Below, one piece after another: positions 1 through 8,030 of a stretch of 27,073 nt of DNA (position 1 is the first letter of the stretch; the number at the start of each line of letters is the position of its first letter). Origin of the DNA: an uncultured Eubacteriales bacterium (GTDB taxonomy: Bacteria; Bacillota; Clostridia; Christensenellales; Aristaeellaceae); the NCBI GenBank assembly GCA_900550955.1, contig URUF01000029.1, positions 1 through 27,073 on the forward strand, given 5' to 3'. Position numbers and translations under genes: made by a program. Under the pieces are notes generated by a model that made no database searches, had not been told where the DNA came from, and saw nothing but the letters and a program-made list of their open reading frames with translations.

Positions 1-1
1 G

Positions 2-21
2 CTGGCCACGGCAGTGGCCAG
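2..21. repeat. Short perfect inverted repeat
   Basis: CTGGCCAC and GTGGCCAG flank a four-base spacer, giving a perfect 8-bp stem. It lies at the very edge of the window, downstream (minus direction) of the phosphofructokinase gene. No T-tract follows in either direction that I can see, so it is not a canonical intrinsic terminator. It may belong to a longer element cut by the window edge. Confidence 0.5.
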
Positions 22-43
22 AACGACGATTGAGGTTGCGGGT

Positions 44-80
44 CTGCGGCCCTCCGAACCTCCCATGGGGGGTTTATCGA
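44..80 (+). repeat. Family A intergenic element, tail fragment (copy A1)
   Basis: This stretch repeats the last part of the element at 9809-10036: the motif TGCGGCC.TCCGAACCTCCC followed by GGGGTTTATCGA, with a small indel. It lies 27 bases after the stop codon of the minus-strand phosphofructokinase gene. In the recA copy the same tail end also faces the stop codon. No coding potential is evident. Confidence 0.6.
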
Positions 81-107
81 CAGGCTGGGGGGAAATATAA
101 AGTTTCT

Positions 108-1289
108 TCATCCTTCCCTGGCTATGGGCGCGCCCCGCAGCGAAACAAGCGGGGCCAGCGGCTCGCCAATCAGCGGCTCCGCCCAGCGCACAAACGCCTC
201 CGTCACGCCGTTGCCCGCCTCGTTGATAAACGCGTCCGGCATGGTGCGCTCGTTCAGCATCACCTCTTGCACGCTAACAAGCTTGGTGCCCACGCGGTAC
301 GTATCGCCCGGCTCGCGCACGAGCGCCACCATCTTGCCGCTTTCGCCCGCCACGGCGGCGCGCACGGCCTCCTCGCCCACCAAAACGGCCTCCGCCCTGT
401 CCACGGGGGAGGAAAGCGCGATGGACGCGCGCCCCAGCAGGCCCGGCTTCTCGCTGCGCGCCTTATAGCCCAGGCGCTTGATCACCAGCATCGCCAGGTG
501 GGCGGATACATCGCCAAAGTACGTCGCCCGCCCGCTGCGGTATACCGGCTCCACGATGGGCGCGCCGTTTGGCCCTTTCAGGCCCTCGCTGGCTACAACC
601 ACCACGCCGCGCTTTTTTTGGATGAGCGCTTCCACGTCGCGCAGGTAGGCCGCCTCGTCAAAGGGGCGCTCCGGCAGGTAAATCAAATCCGGCCCGTCCA
701 CCCCCGCCTGGCGCGCCAGCGCCGAGGCCGCGGTAATCCAGCCCGCGTTGCGCCCGCTCGCCTCGATGACCACCACGTGAATCGGCAGCCCCGCAACGTC
801 CGCGCATACCTCCGCCACGCTCTGGGCAATGTAGCGCGCGGCGCTGCCATAGCCCGGCGCATGGTCCGTAACGGCCAGGTCGTTATCCATCGTTTTGGGA
901 ATGCCTATCACGCGGATATCCGTGCCGCGGCATGCCTCGTAAAGATGGCCGCAGGCGTCCATGGTGCCGTTGCCGCCGTTCATAAGCACATAGCCCACGC
1001 CAAAGCGCTCAAGCGCGCACGCCATCGCCGCGTAATCGCCCGCCTCCAGCGCGTCGCGCGATGTGCCTATGGCGCTGCCCGGCGTGCTTAGCAGGCCTTC
1101 CAGCGCCTCCTGGGGCCAATCGGTAAGGTCCCGCACATCGCCCCGCAGCAGGCCGCCCGTGCCGCCGATGGCCGCGAGCACGCGCCCCACCTTTTCCTCC
1201 CTGCGCGCCTGGCGGATGGCGCCGTAAAGCGAAGCGTTGATCACCGCCGTGGGCCCGCCGCCGTGAAGTATGATCAGGTTTTTGTTCAT
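108..1289 (-). CDS. pfp: 6-phosphofructokinase, PPi-type (Pfp-like)
   Basis: The 393-residue protein phosphorylates fructose 6-phosphate in glycolysis, probably in the cytosol with pyrophosphate as donor. Visible PFK landmarks are the N-terminal GGGPTAVINA loop (10-19), GGNGT (105-109), the catalytic PKTMDND (131-137) and EASGRNAGW (176-184). The Lys in PKT is typical of PPi-dependent enzymes, whereas ATP enzymes usually have Gly there. Position 107, normally Asp (GGDGS or GGDD), is Asn, and the usual MGR motif reads SGR, so donor specificity cannot be settled from sequence. The ATG is preceded by an AGGAGG-type ribosome site at 1301-1309. The gene stands alone, divergent from the tocopherol-cyclase-like gene. 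PFK-family membership is very likely; PPi use is an inference. Confidence 0.9.
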   Translation of the reverse strand: MNKNLIILHGGGPTAVINASLYGAIRQARREEKVGRVLAAIGGTGGLLRGDVRDLTDWPQEALEGLLSTPGSAIGTSRDALEAGDYAAMACALERFGVGYVLMNGGNGTMDACGHLYEACRGTDIRVIGIPKTMDNDLAVTDHAPGYGSAARYIAQSVAEVCADVAGLPIHVVVIEASGRNAGWITAASALARQAGVDGPDLIYLPERPFDEAAYLRDVEALIQKKRGVVVVASEGLKGPNGAPIVEPVYRSGRATYFGDVSAHLAMLVIKRLGYKARSEKPGLLGRASIALSSPVDRAEAVLVGEEAVRAAVAGESGKMVALVREPGDTYRVGTKLVSVQEVMLNERTMPDAFINEAGNGVTEAFVRWAEPLIGEPLAPLVSLRGAPIAREG

Positions 1290-1335
1290 AGCCCAGCACC
1301 CTTCCTCCTATGTAAACGCTTTTTATGCCGGTTTT

Positions 1336-1341
1336 ATTATA
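1336..1341 (-). promoter_or_regulatory. Candidate -10 box for the phosphofructokinase gene
   Basis: A perfect TATAAT lies on the minus strand 47 bases upstream of the start codon. No convincing -35 hexamer is found at 16-18 bases, so this is a tentative call based on the -10 box and its position in the divergent intergenic region. Confidence 0.35.
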
Positions 1342-1470
1342 CAGCTTTTCTTCGCCGCGCAGCAGGGGGAAATTCAATCATACTTTCAGTATGCTATTCG
1401 CCCCGCGGGGCAAACTAGCAAAACAAAGAAACGCCCGTCCCGCGATGGGCGGCAAAACCGGAGCGAACCT

Positions 1471-2358
1471 ATGAAAACGCATGAGCATGTCCAGGCGCGG
1501 TCGGGCCCTTACTTCGAAGGCTGGTACCTAAAGCTGCAAACAAAGGCTGGCAAAGCCCTGGCGCTAATCCCCGCCCTGCACGTTGACAGCGCGGGAAGGC
1601 GGGGCGCTTCCCTACAAGTGGTTTCAAGCAACGCCTCCTGGTGGCTGGAATACCCCGCCGCGGATTTTTCCGCCTCCCGGGAGCCGTTCCGCATTCATCT
1701 GGGGCCGAACCGTTTCGCCGCCCAGGGGATAAGCCTGCGCGTTCAGCGGCCCGGCTGTTCCCTCTATGGCGCTTTGCGTTTCGGGCCGTTTCTGCCCCTC
1801 CAATCGGATATCATGGGGCCGTTCCGCTTCCTTTCTGGCATGGAATGCCGCCACGGGGTTATCAGCATGGCGCACCCCCTGGAAGGCGCGTTGACCCTGA
1901 ATGGCGAAACCCTCGAATTTTCCGGCGGCACAGGGTACATTGAAACCGACCGCGGCGCCTCCTTCCCCAGCGGCTACCTGTGGACGCAGTGCGCCTGGCA
2001 CGAAGGGCGGCCCGCCAGCCTGATGCTGTCCGTCGCCACAATCCCCCTATCAAAGCTGCGGTTTACCGGCTGCATCTGCGCGGTGCTCTATCGCGGGCAG
2101 GAATACCGCCTGGCTACCTATCGCGGGGTCAGGGTGGAGGAATGGTCGCGGCATGGGGCTGTGATACGCCAGGGAAAGTACCGCCTGGAGGCGGAAGCGC
2201 CGGGGGAAGGCGGTCAGGCGCTGCGCGCCCCCGTGGCGGGAGCGATGCGGCGCACCATTCATGAAAACCTCGCTACGGAAATGCGCTACCGCTTTTGGAT
2301 TGGCGAAAAGCTCCTGTTTGAGCATACCGACCGCTGCGCCAGCTTTGAATATGTGTAA
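1471..2358 (+). CDS. Tocopherol-cyclase-like family protein
   Basis: This 295-residue protein resembles the tocopherol cyclase-like family (Pfam Tocopherol_cycl). Supporting features are the opening GPYFEGWYLKLQ segment (about residues 12-23), the FPSGYLWTQCAWHEG stretch near the middle, and an overall beta-rich sequence without signal peptide or membrane segments. Plant and cyanobacterial relatives cyclise phytyl quinols. The role of the many clostridial homologues is unknown and this organism is unlikely to make tocopherol, so I name the family only. The reading frame is open further upstream to 1270, but ATG 1471 has GGAG at 1460-1463 with a 7-base gap and gives the family-like N-terminus. 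It is transcribed alone, opposite to pfp and convergent with the tRNA gene. Confidence 0.7.
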   Translation: MKTHEHVQARSGPYFEGWYLKLQTKAGKALALIPALHVDSAGRRGASLQVVSSNASWWLEYPAADFSASREPFRIHLGPNRFAAQGISLRVQRPGCSLYGALRFGPFLPLQSDIMGPFRFLSGMECRHGVISMAHPLEGALTLNGETLEFSGGTGYIETDRGASFPSGYLWTQCAWHEGRPASLMLSVATIPLSKLRFTGCICAVLYRGQEYRLATYRGVRVEEWSRHGAVIRQGKYRLEAEAPGEGGQALRAPVAGAMRRTIHENLATEMRYRFWIGEKLLFEHTDRCASFEYV

Positions 2359-2701
2359 GGGCGGCCGGGCTAGGGCGCTATGCGCCTTTGCCGCGCTTAG
2401 CGGCCCTGGCCCGGAACCCACGCGCGCCTTTGGGAAAGCCGGTCAGGCGGTTTGCCGCAACAATACGATAGAAGGTTCCGGACAATCAGCTGCCATGGCC
2501 GCTGCGAACCGATGGATAGGGCGCATACCGCGCAATTCTCCAAAACAGGTTCTTCCATTGGTATTGTTTGATTCGATGAAAAAGGCATAACGGGCTCTTT
2601 TACCGCCCCGGTAGCATTCCGCGAAGCCCCCGTGGGGCGAACCCCGCCAGAAAGCCCTTGTATCAAGGGTTCTCTGAAAGGGTTTTCAAGCTTTCAGGGG
2701 C
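2359..2701. other. Non-coding stretch with small hairpins
   Basis: About 340 bases lie between the cyclase-like gene and the tRNA terminator. Open frames here have no ribosome site or recognisable protein. Two small inverted repeats are visible: CCCTTG/CAAGGG around 2656-2670, and CTGAAAG/CTTTCAG at about 2675-2698. Neither is followed by a T-tract on the plus strand, so I do not call a terminator for the cyclase-like gene. Confidence 0.5.
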
Positions 2702-2746
2702 AAAAAAAAATCATCTGCCGGCTTTGTATCAAAAGCCGGTAGATGA
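2702..2746 (-). terminator. Intrinsic terminator of tRNA-Ser
   Basis: On the minus strand, immediately after the tRNA 3' end, TCATCTaCCGGCTTT pairs with AAAGCCGGcAGATGA (one mismatch). Nine T residues follow at 2710-2702. This is a textbook Rho-independent terminator for the tRNA transcript. Confidence 0.9.
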
Positions 2747-2748
2747 TA

Positions 2749-2837
2749 TGGCGGAGAGGATGGGATTCGAACCCATGTGCGCTTTCGCGCAAACTGATTT
2801 CGAGTCAGCCCCGTTATGACCACTTCGATACCTCTCC
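2749..2837 (-). tRNA. tRNA-Ser (anticodon CGA)
   Basis: The minus strand folds as a class II tRNA. The acceptor GGAGAGG pairs with CCTCTCC, the discriminator base is G, and the CCA end is encoded (2751-2749). The anticodon stem GCTGA/TCAGT holds the loop CTCGAAA, so the anticodon is CGA and reads the serine codon UCG. A long variable arm (GCGC GAAA GCGC core) and the T-arm GGTTCGAATCC are clear. The gene is single and is followed directly by a strong terminator. Confidence 0.96.
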
Positions 2838-2944
2838 ATGCGGAAGCCAAGTATTAGTATAGCACGACTTTTCCGGCTTGGCAAGCCCGCCCCAGCCGCA
2901 GCCCTGCAAAGGCAATGCGGCCCCGGCCCCATGCGCGGCGGGGC

Positions 2945-2989
2945 CGGAAGCCTTGCGCAGCAAGGTTTCCTTACGCCGTTCGCCGCCCG
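2945..2989 (-). repeat. Family A intergenic element, central fragment (copy A4)
   Basis: The reverse complement of these 45 bases matches 9894-9938 with a single mismatch by eye. It includes a small hairpin, CCTTGC/GCAAGG. The fragment begins two bases after the stop codon of the first L,D-transpeptidase gene. Just beyond it a second GC-rich hairpin (CCGGCCCC with GGGGCCGG, about 2925-2947) could help end transcription, though no T-tract is present. Confidence 0.75.
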
Positions 2990-2990
2990 T

Positions 2991-4235
2991 TTAATCCTTA
3001 ATGGTGATGGTGACTTCCCCGGCGGACGCGCCGCTGTTTTCCGCTTCTCCCTCGGGGGAGGCTTCCTCCCTGGGGCCGCTGGTCACGATGCCGCCTTTTA
3101 CCTCCTCGCCTGTAAAGGCGGGATTTTGAAGCAGCTTCCCAAGCGCCGCGCGCTCCTGGTTGATCTGGTCAATCTCGGCGCGGCGCTTGGCGGGAATGCA
3201 GCTTGTGCAGGCGCTCAGGCCCGCGTACACGCCTGTTTCCAGCTCGCCGTAGGAAAAGGCCGTCAGCGGCAGGTACTTGTCGCGCACGCTGCGGCAGGTG
3301 GCGCTGGCATGATAGCTGGAGCCGCCGTCCGGGTTATAGTACAGCGCAAGGTCATCCTCCGGGTAGGGCAGGGTGCGGCCGTCGTCGTCCCAGATGATCA
3401 CCTTGGTGTTCTTCTTCAGGTTTTCCCACAGCCATTTGATGCACAGGCCCTCGTCGTTGGCGGTGCGGGCCACGCGCACGCAGCCGTGGCTGGCCTTGCG
3501 CCCCAGCTGGGAGCCGTACTTGGAAAAATCCTTGGTGCCGTCGGCGCGCTCCACGTAGGGCACCTGGTGCAGCAGGTCGCCCCCGTTGAAGCGAATGCCC
3601 ATTTCGCAGTACATGCCCTCGCTGTCAAAGCCGCCCACCCAGCTTCCCACCAGGTATTCGCCGGTGGCGGTTTCGTTGTAGGGCTGCTCCTCGTTCACAA
3701 GGCCGGTGGATACCGCGCAGCTGGACCATAGCTTGCCGTCCACAAACATATATAGCCGCTGGGTAAGCTTATTGATGATAATGCCGTACTTGGCGTTGGG
3801 GGTAACGGTTTTGAGCAGGCTGGTTTTTACATAGCCGCGAATTACGCGGTCGTAATAATCCATCCCCTCGATGAGGGTCCAGCCGTCCTCGTCCCCGCCC
3901 AGCACATGCACGGCGGCCAGGGAGCCGTTGATGGAGCCGCCCTGCCACTCGTTTACCACCTTTTCGCCGCCGGGGGTCACGCGGGGGTATACAACCTCCT
4001 TCTCGCTCACGTTAAGCACGGTGATGGGCTTTTGCAATAGCTCCCAGCAGGCTTCCTCGTCGGTGATATCGTAGGCAAAGCCCTCGCCAAACCAGGTGGA
4101 ACCGCCGTCAAACCCGGCCAAATTGCCGGTGGGCAGGCCTTCCTTGTTTTTTTCGCCGGCGGATAGGCCCGCCGCCGGCATAAGCAGGCCCAGGGCCATA
4201 AGCAGCGCGGCGGCGCGGCGGCGGATGTTCCTCAT
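2991..4235 (-). CDS. Secreted L,D-transpeptidase with one C-terminal Cys/His module (ldt1)
   Basis: This is a YkuD-fold L,D-transpeptidase that would cross-link peptidoglycan or attach proteins to it outside the membrane. Numbering from the upstream in-frame ATG at 4241, it has a signal peptide (about 1-28), an SH3-like region (about 70-145), and the YkuD domain with His225 and SHGC at 251-254 (nucleophile Cys254). A C-terminal module follows with H311, C316, C345 and C348 (H-x4-C-x28-C-x2-C), probably metal-binding by inference. An acidic, Ser/Ala-rich tail ends in VTITIKD. I prefer the ATG at 4235: AGGAGG at 4244-4249 is 8 bases from it but only 2 bases from the 4241 ATG. It lies just downstream of its paralogue, which also ends in VEITIT, and both share long identical blocks. 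Tandem duplication is clear. Confidence 0.9.
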   Translation of the reverse strand: MRNIRRRAAALLMALGLLMPAAGLSAGEKNKEGLPTGNLAGFDGGSTWFGEGFAYDITDEEACWELLQKPITVLNVSEKEVVYPRVTPGGEKVVNEWQGGSINGSLAAVHVLGGDEDGWTLIEGMDYYDRVIRGYVKTSLLKTVTPNAKYGIIINKLTQRLYMFVDGKLWSSCAVSTGLVNEEQPYNETATGEYLVGSWVGGFDSEGMYCEMGIRFNGGDLLHQVPYVERADGTKDFSKYGSQLGRKASHGCVRVARTANDEGLCIKWLWENLKKNTKVIIWDDDGRTLPYPEDDLALYYNPDGGSSYHASATCRSVRDKYLPLTAFSYGELETGVYAGLSACTSCIPAKRRAEIDQINQERAALGKLLQNPAFTGEEVKGGIVTSGPREEASPEGEAENSGASAGEVTITIKD

Positions 4236-4250
4236 TGGCATGTCCTCCTG

Positions 4251-5684
4251 TTACTCGGCTTGCGTAATGGTAATTTCAACCCCGGCGCTCCCCTCGTCCT
4301 CCCCGCCGGAGGGGGCTTGGGCGTCCCCAGCTTGGCCCACGGGCAGGCCCATGGCGCGGTTTTCCTCGTCAATCTCGGCCTTCCGCTTGGCGGGAGCGCA
4401 GTAAGGGCAGGGCTCCAGCTTGGCAAAAGGCCCGGTCTCCAGCTCGCCGTAGGAAAAGGCCGTCAGCGGCAAAAAGCGTTCCTTCACGCTGGAGCAGTTG
4501 GCGGTGGAGTGGTAGTACTTGCCGCCGTTGGGGTTGTAGTACTGCTGCAAATCGTCGTCCGGGTAGGCGATGGGCGTGAGCGCGGCCAGGTATTCCTCCT
4601 GGGTAATCGCCCCGCGCTGAAGGTTTTCCTTCGCAATCAGGCTTTTGCGCTTCACCGGCTGGCAGGTAGTGCAGGGCTCCAGCTCCCGATAGGGCTGGCT
4701 GTCCAGCTCGGCATAGGAAAAGGCCGTAAGGGGCTTGTACTTGTCCTTCACGCTGGAGCAGTACTGGTCCGCATGGTAGTAGCTGCCGCCCTCGGGGTTA
4801 TAAAACAGCTTTAGGCCGTCGTCAGGGTAGGGCATTTTACGGCCCTTGTCGTCCCAAACGATCACCTTGGTGTTCAGCTTCAGGTTGTCCCACAGCCAGC
4901 GGGCGTTAAGGCCCTCGGGGCTTTTCATGCGCGAGGTGCGCACGCAGCCGTGGCTGGCCTTCTGGCCCAAAAGCGCCTCCCAGCGCGCATAGCTGCTGCT
5001 GCCGTCGGCAAGCACGTTATGGGGCACCTCATGAATCATATCGCCGCCGTTAAAGCGCAGGGCCATGGAGCACACCATGCCCTCGCTGTCAAAATCGCCC
5101 ACGCGGCTGCACATCAGGTATTCGCCGGCGGCGGTTTCGTTATAGGGCTGCGCGTCGTTGGGAAGGCCGGTGGAAACGGCCACGCTGGACCAAAGCTTGC
5201 CGTCTATGAAAACGTAAAGCCGTTGGGTAAGCTTATCGATAATCACGCCGTATTTTTCGTTTGGGGTAACGGTCTTTAATAGCCTGGTGCGCACATAGCC
5301 CCGGATAACGCGGTTGTAGTAGTCCAGCCCCTCGATAAGGGTCCAGCCGTCCTCATCCTCGCCAAGCACATGCACGGCGGCGCTCGCCCCGTTGATGAAG
5401 CCGCCCAGCTTATCGTTGTTCACCTTTTCGCCGTTGGGCGTTTTGCGGGGGTAGATCATCTCGCGCTGGCCCGCGTCCAACACGGTGATGGGCTTTTGCA
5501 ATAGCTCCCAGCACGCCTGCTCGTCGGTAATATCGTAGGCAAAATCCTCGCCAAACCAGGTTTCGCCGGTTTCATAGCCCTCCAACCACTGCGCTACGGT
5601 TTTGGCCCGGGCGGCGGGCAGGGCGCACGGCGCCAGGGCCATAAGCAACAGCAGAGCCACAAACCTGCGAAACCTGATACCCAT
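4251..5684 (-). CDS. Secreted L,D-transpeptidase with two C-terminal Cys/His modules (ldt2)
   Basis: The 477-residue paralogue of the next gene has the same plan: type I signal peptide (about 1-27, cleavage near AARA), SH3-like segment, then YkuD domain with His218 and SHGC at 244-247 (Cys247). It carries two copies of the C-terminal module, with H304/C309/C338/C341 and H392/C397/C426/C429. The spacing H-x4-C-x28-C-x2-C is identical in all three modules of the pair. The modules are joined by a short helical linker (about 348-375). The start ATG has GGAGG at 5696-5700, with an 11-base gap. The gene begins 30 bases after the acyl-CoA synthetase stop and ends 15 bases before the next start, so co-transcription is likely. 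LAPC near residue 20 is a poor lipobox (Pro at -1). Confidence 0.9.
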   Translation of the reverse strand: MGIRFRRFVALLLLMALAPCALPAARAKTVAQWLEGYETGETWFGEDFAYDITDEQACWELLQKPITVLDAGQREMIYPRKTPNGEKVNNDKLGGFINGASAAVHVLGEDEDGWTLIEGLDYYNRVIRGYVRTRLLKTVTPNEKYGVIIDKLTQRLYVFIDGKLWSSVAVSTGLPNDAQPYNETAAGEYLMCSRVGDFDSEGMVCSMALRFNGGDMIHEVPHNVLADGSSSYARWEALLGQKASHGCVRTSRMKSPEGLNARWLWDNLKLNTKVIVWDDKGRKMPYPDDGLKLFYNPEGGSYYHADQYCSSVKDKYKPLTAFSYAELDSQPYRELEPCTTCQPVKRKSLIAKENLQRGAITQEEYLAALTPIAYPDDDLQQYYNPNGGKYYHSTANCSSVKERFLPLTAFSYGELETGPFAKLEPCPYCAPAKRKAEIDEENRAMGLPVGQAGDAQAPSGGEDEGSAGVEITITQAE

Positions 5685-5714
5685 ACGGGGACAAACCTCC
5701 TTGCAGCCGCTTCG

Positions 5715-7388
5715 TTAGTGCTGGTCACGCTGCCGTAGCTCCACGCGGCGGATTTTGCCGGAAATGGTTTTGGGCAGCTCGCTCACAAACTCGATGATAC
5801 GGGGATACTTATAGGGCGCGGTAACGCGCTTGACGTGATCCTGCAATTCCTTTTTCAGCGCGTCGCCGGCCTCCCAGCCGGGCTTTAAAACGATGGTGGC
5901 CTTTACCACCTGGCCGCGCAGCTCGTCCGGGGCGGCGGTAATGGCGGTTTCCAGCACGGCGGGGTGCTCGAGCAGGGCGCTTTCCACCTCAAAGGGCCCA
6001 ATGCGGTAGCCGCTGGACTTGATTACGTCGTCGGCGCGGCCCACGTACCAATAGTAGCCCCATTCATCGCGCCAGGCCACGTCGCCGGTGTGATAAAGGC
6101 CGTTGTCCCAAACGGTTTTGGTAAGCTCCGGATCCTGATAGTAGCCGGAGAACATGCCGATGGGCAGCGCGTCGTGATCGGTATGGATAACGATTTCGCC
6201 GCTTACGCCGGGCGGGCAGCTATTGCCCTGATCGTCCACCAGGTCCACGTCAAAGATGGGGCTGGGCTTGCCCATGCTGCCGGGGCATACCTTCATAAAG
6301 GGGAAGGTGGCCAGGGTAACCACAAGCTCGGTCTGCCCAAAGGCCTCAAGCAGCGGGATATTGGTGCGCTTTAGCCACTCGGCGGCCATATCGGGGTTCA
6401 GCGGCTCGCCCGCCACGGCGCAATGGTGCAGACGGCTTAAATCATAGCCCGCAAAATTCTCCTGGAGCATATAGCGGTACATCGTGGGCGGGGCGCAGAA
6501 GGTGGTTACGCCATGGGCGGCCATCTGCTTTAGGATATCCTTGGCGATAAAGCGCTCAAAATCGTACACAAACACGGCGCTGCCGGTGAGCCACTGGCCG
6601 TAGAGCTTGCCCCACACGCTCTTGGCCCAGCCGGTTTCCGAAATGGTAAAGTGCAGCCCGCCATCCTCGCACTGCTGCCAGAACAGGCTGGTGACGATGT
6701 GCCCCAGGGGATAGAAATGGTCGTGCGTGACCATTTTGGGCATGCCCGTGGTGCCGCTGGTAAAGTAAAGCAGCAGCAAATCGTGATTGTGCGGGTACGC
6801 CTCGCCCTGGGGCTTGTCCCACTGGGCGCTTTGAAGGGGCAATTCCCGCTCGTAGCTGTGGAAGCCCTCGCGCTGGCCCTTCAAAATCATGATATGGCGC
6901 AGGCTTTCGCACTTTTCCATGGCCGCCTCGGCGCTTTTAAGCACGCCTTCGTCCTTGTGGGAGATCACGATCATCTGGATTTGCGCGGCGTTCACGCGGT
7001 AGATAACGTCCTTTTCGGTGAGCAGATGGGTGGCGGGCACGGCCACCGCGCCCAGCTTGTGCAGCGCCATCAAAATGGGCCAGAACTGCAAATGGCGGCG
7101 CAGGATGAGCATGACCTTATCGCCCTTGCGAATCCCCAGGGAATGGAACAGGTTGGCCGCCCGGTCGCTTTCCTCCTTGAGCTGCCCAAAGGTATAACGA
7201 ATGACCGCGCCGGTTTCATCCGTCCACAAAACAGCCAGGCGGTCCGGTTCCTCTATGGCGATGCGGTCGGCCACGTCATAGGCAAAGTTAAAGCTTTCAG
7301 GCCGGGTGATGCGGAACTTTTTATTAAAATCGTCATAGGTGGCAAAGGTTGTGGGGCAATCCAGGTATTCGTAGCAAAGGGGCTTCAT
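5715..7388 (-). CDS. AMP-forming acyl-CoA synthetase (medium-chain ACSM-like)
   Basis: This ANL-superfamily enzyme activates a carboxylic acid with ATP and transfers it to CoA; the substrate cannot be read from sequence. Numbering from the GTG one codon upstream (7391), core motifs are present: the P-loop YFTSGTTGMPK (209-219), GQTE (352-355), YHTGD (433-437), GRADDVIKSSGYRI (451-464) and the adenylation Lys546 in PKTISGKIRR. Length (about 557) and motif spellings fit medium-chain/ACSM-like synthetases better than acetyl-CoA synthetase. The start overlaps the regulator's stop codon as TGATG, so translation is probably coupled. GTG 7391 is an alternative start. Pairing with an XRE-cupin regulator is a familiar arrangement and suggests the acyl substrate or product controls the operon. 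Confidence 0.92.
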   Translation of the reverse strand: MKPLCYEYLDCPTTFATYDDFNKKFRITRPESFNFAYDVADRIAIEEPDRLAVLWTDETGAVIRYTFGQLKEESDRAANLFHSLGIRKGDKVMLILRRHLQFWPILMALHKLGAVAVPATHLLTEKDVIYRVNAAQIQMIVISHKDEGVLKSAEAAMEKCESLRHIMILKGQREGFHSYERELPLQSAQWDKPQGEAYPHNHDLLLLYFTSGTTGMPKMVTHDHFYPLGHIVTSLFWQQCEDGGLHFTISETGWAKSVWGKLYGQWLTGSAVFVYDFERFIAKDILKQMAAHGVTTFCAPPTMYRYMLQENFAGYDLSRLHHCAVAGEPLNPDMAAEWLKRTNIPLLEAFGQTELVVTLATFPFMKVCPGSMGKPSPIFDVDLVDDQGNSCPPGVSGEIVIHTDHDALPIGMFSGYYQDPELTKTVWDNGLYHTGDVAWRDEWGYYWYVGRADDVIKSSGYRIGPFEVESALLEHPAVLETAITAAPDELRGQVVKATIVLKPGWEAGDALKKELQDHVKRVTAPYKYPRIIEFVSELPKTISGKIRRVELRQRDQH

Positions 7389-7966
7389 CACGCCTTCACC
7401 CCTTCCTTGATCACCACGGCGATGAAGCGGCAGTCCCCCTCCACAGCGTACATGGCATGCGCGAGGGAGGAATCGTAATACACGCTGTCGCCAGGCTTCA
7501 GGTACAGCTCGTTGCCGCCCAGTACCATTTTGAGCGTGCCCTCCAGCACGTAGTCAAACTCCTGCCCCTCGTGGCTATGGGCCTGCTTTACGGTTCCGGG
7601 CGCATCCTCGCGCACGGTAACGATGAAGGGTTCGGCCAGCTTATCGCGGAAGTTATACGCCAGGTGATGGTACTCGTACTGCTGGCGGCGGTTGAACTGA
7701 AGGCCCTGCCCCTTGCGGGTAAGGATGTAGCCGTGCAGCTTGGGGCTTTCGCCGGTGAGCAGGTCGCTGATATCCACGCCAAGCACCTCGGCAATGTTAA
7801 ACAGGTGGGAAAAGGAAAAATCACGCGTACCGGTTTCGTAGGCCAGGTACTCTTCCTCGTCAATTCCGGCGCGCATTGCAACCTCCTGGGCGCTCAGGCC
7901 CGCAATGTCGCGCAAATCCTGAATGCGCAGCGCGATCAAGCGCAGCTGCCCGGCATTTTCCGCCAT
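7388..7966 (-). CDS. XRE-family regulator with cupin sensor domain
   Basis: The 192-residue protein combines an N-terminal helix-turn-helix of the XRE/lambda-repressor type (about 11-70) with a C-terminal cupin_2 domain (about 115-185). The cupin ligands look intact: H130, H132 and E136 in the first motif, and H170 in the second after PGDSVYYDSSLAH. Such proteins bind a small ligand or metal in the cupin barrel and control adjacent metabolic genes. It is the first gene of an apparent operon with the acyl-CoA synthetase and probably the two L,D-transpeptidases. A promoter and a palindrome lie just upstream, so autoregulation is likely by inference. Confidence 0.9.
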   Translation of the reverse strand: MAENAGQLRLIALRIQDLRDIAGLSAQEVAMRAGIDEEEYLAYETGTRDFSFSHLFNIAEVLGVDISDLLTGESPKLHGYILTRKGQGLQFNRRQQYEYHHLAYNFRDKLAEPFIVTVREDAPGTVKQAHSHEGQEFDYVLEGTLKMVLGGNELYLKPGDSVYYDSSLAHAMYAVEGDCRFIAVVIKEGVKA

Positions 7967-7998
7967 GGTAAAAACCCCTCTCTGCGATACGGCTTATG

Positions 7999-8030
7999 AT
8001 ACCAAAAAGGTATACGGGAAAAAGGATACC
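7999..8030 (-). promoter_or_regulatory. Candidate operator for the XRE-cupin regulator
   Basis: ATACC-AAAAA-GGTAT (7999-8013) is a perfect palindrome around a five-base A-tract. It sits just downstream of the -10 box, near the expected transcription start. A third half-site, GGATACC (8024-8030), overlaps the -10 itself. Repressor binding here would block initiation. Assignment to the regulator is inferred from position and spacing. Confidence 0.5.

Noticed and set aside
30..1091. 353-codon plus-strand open frame over the phosphofructokinase gene
   Set aside because: It is antisense to a clear PFK, is Arg/His/Ala-rich in the way GC-rich shadows are, and has no ribosome site.
2397..2666. 89-codon minus frame between the cyclase-like gene and the tRNA
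   Set aside because: No ribosome site, low-quality composition, and it overlaps the end of the plus-strand gene's downstream region.
2838..3731. 297-codon plus-strand frame over ldt1, with similar frames over ldt2 and the acyl-CoA synthetase
   Set aside because: These are antisense shadows of well-supported genes in GC-rich DNA and match no family.
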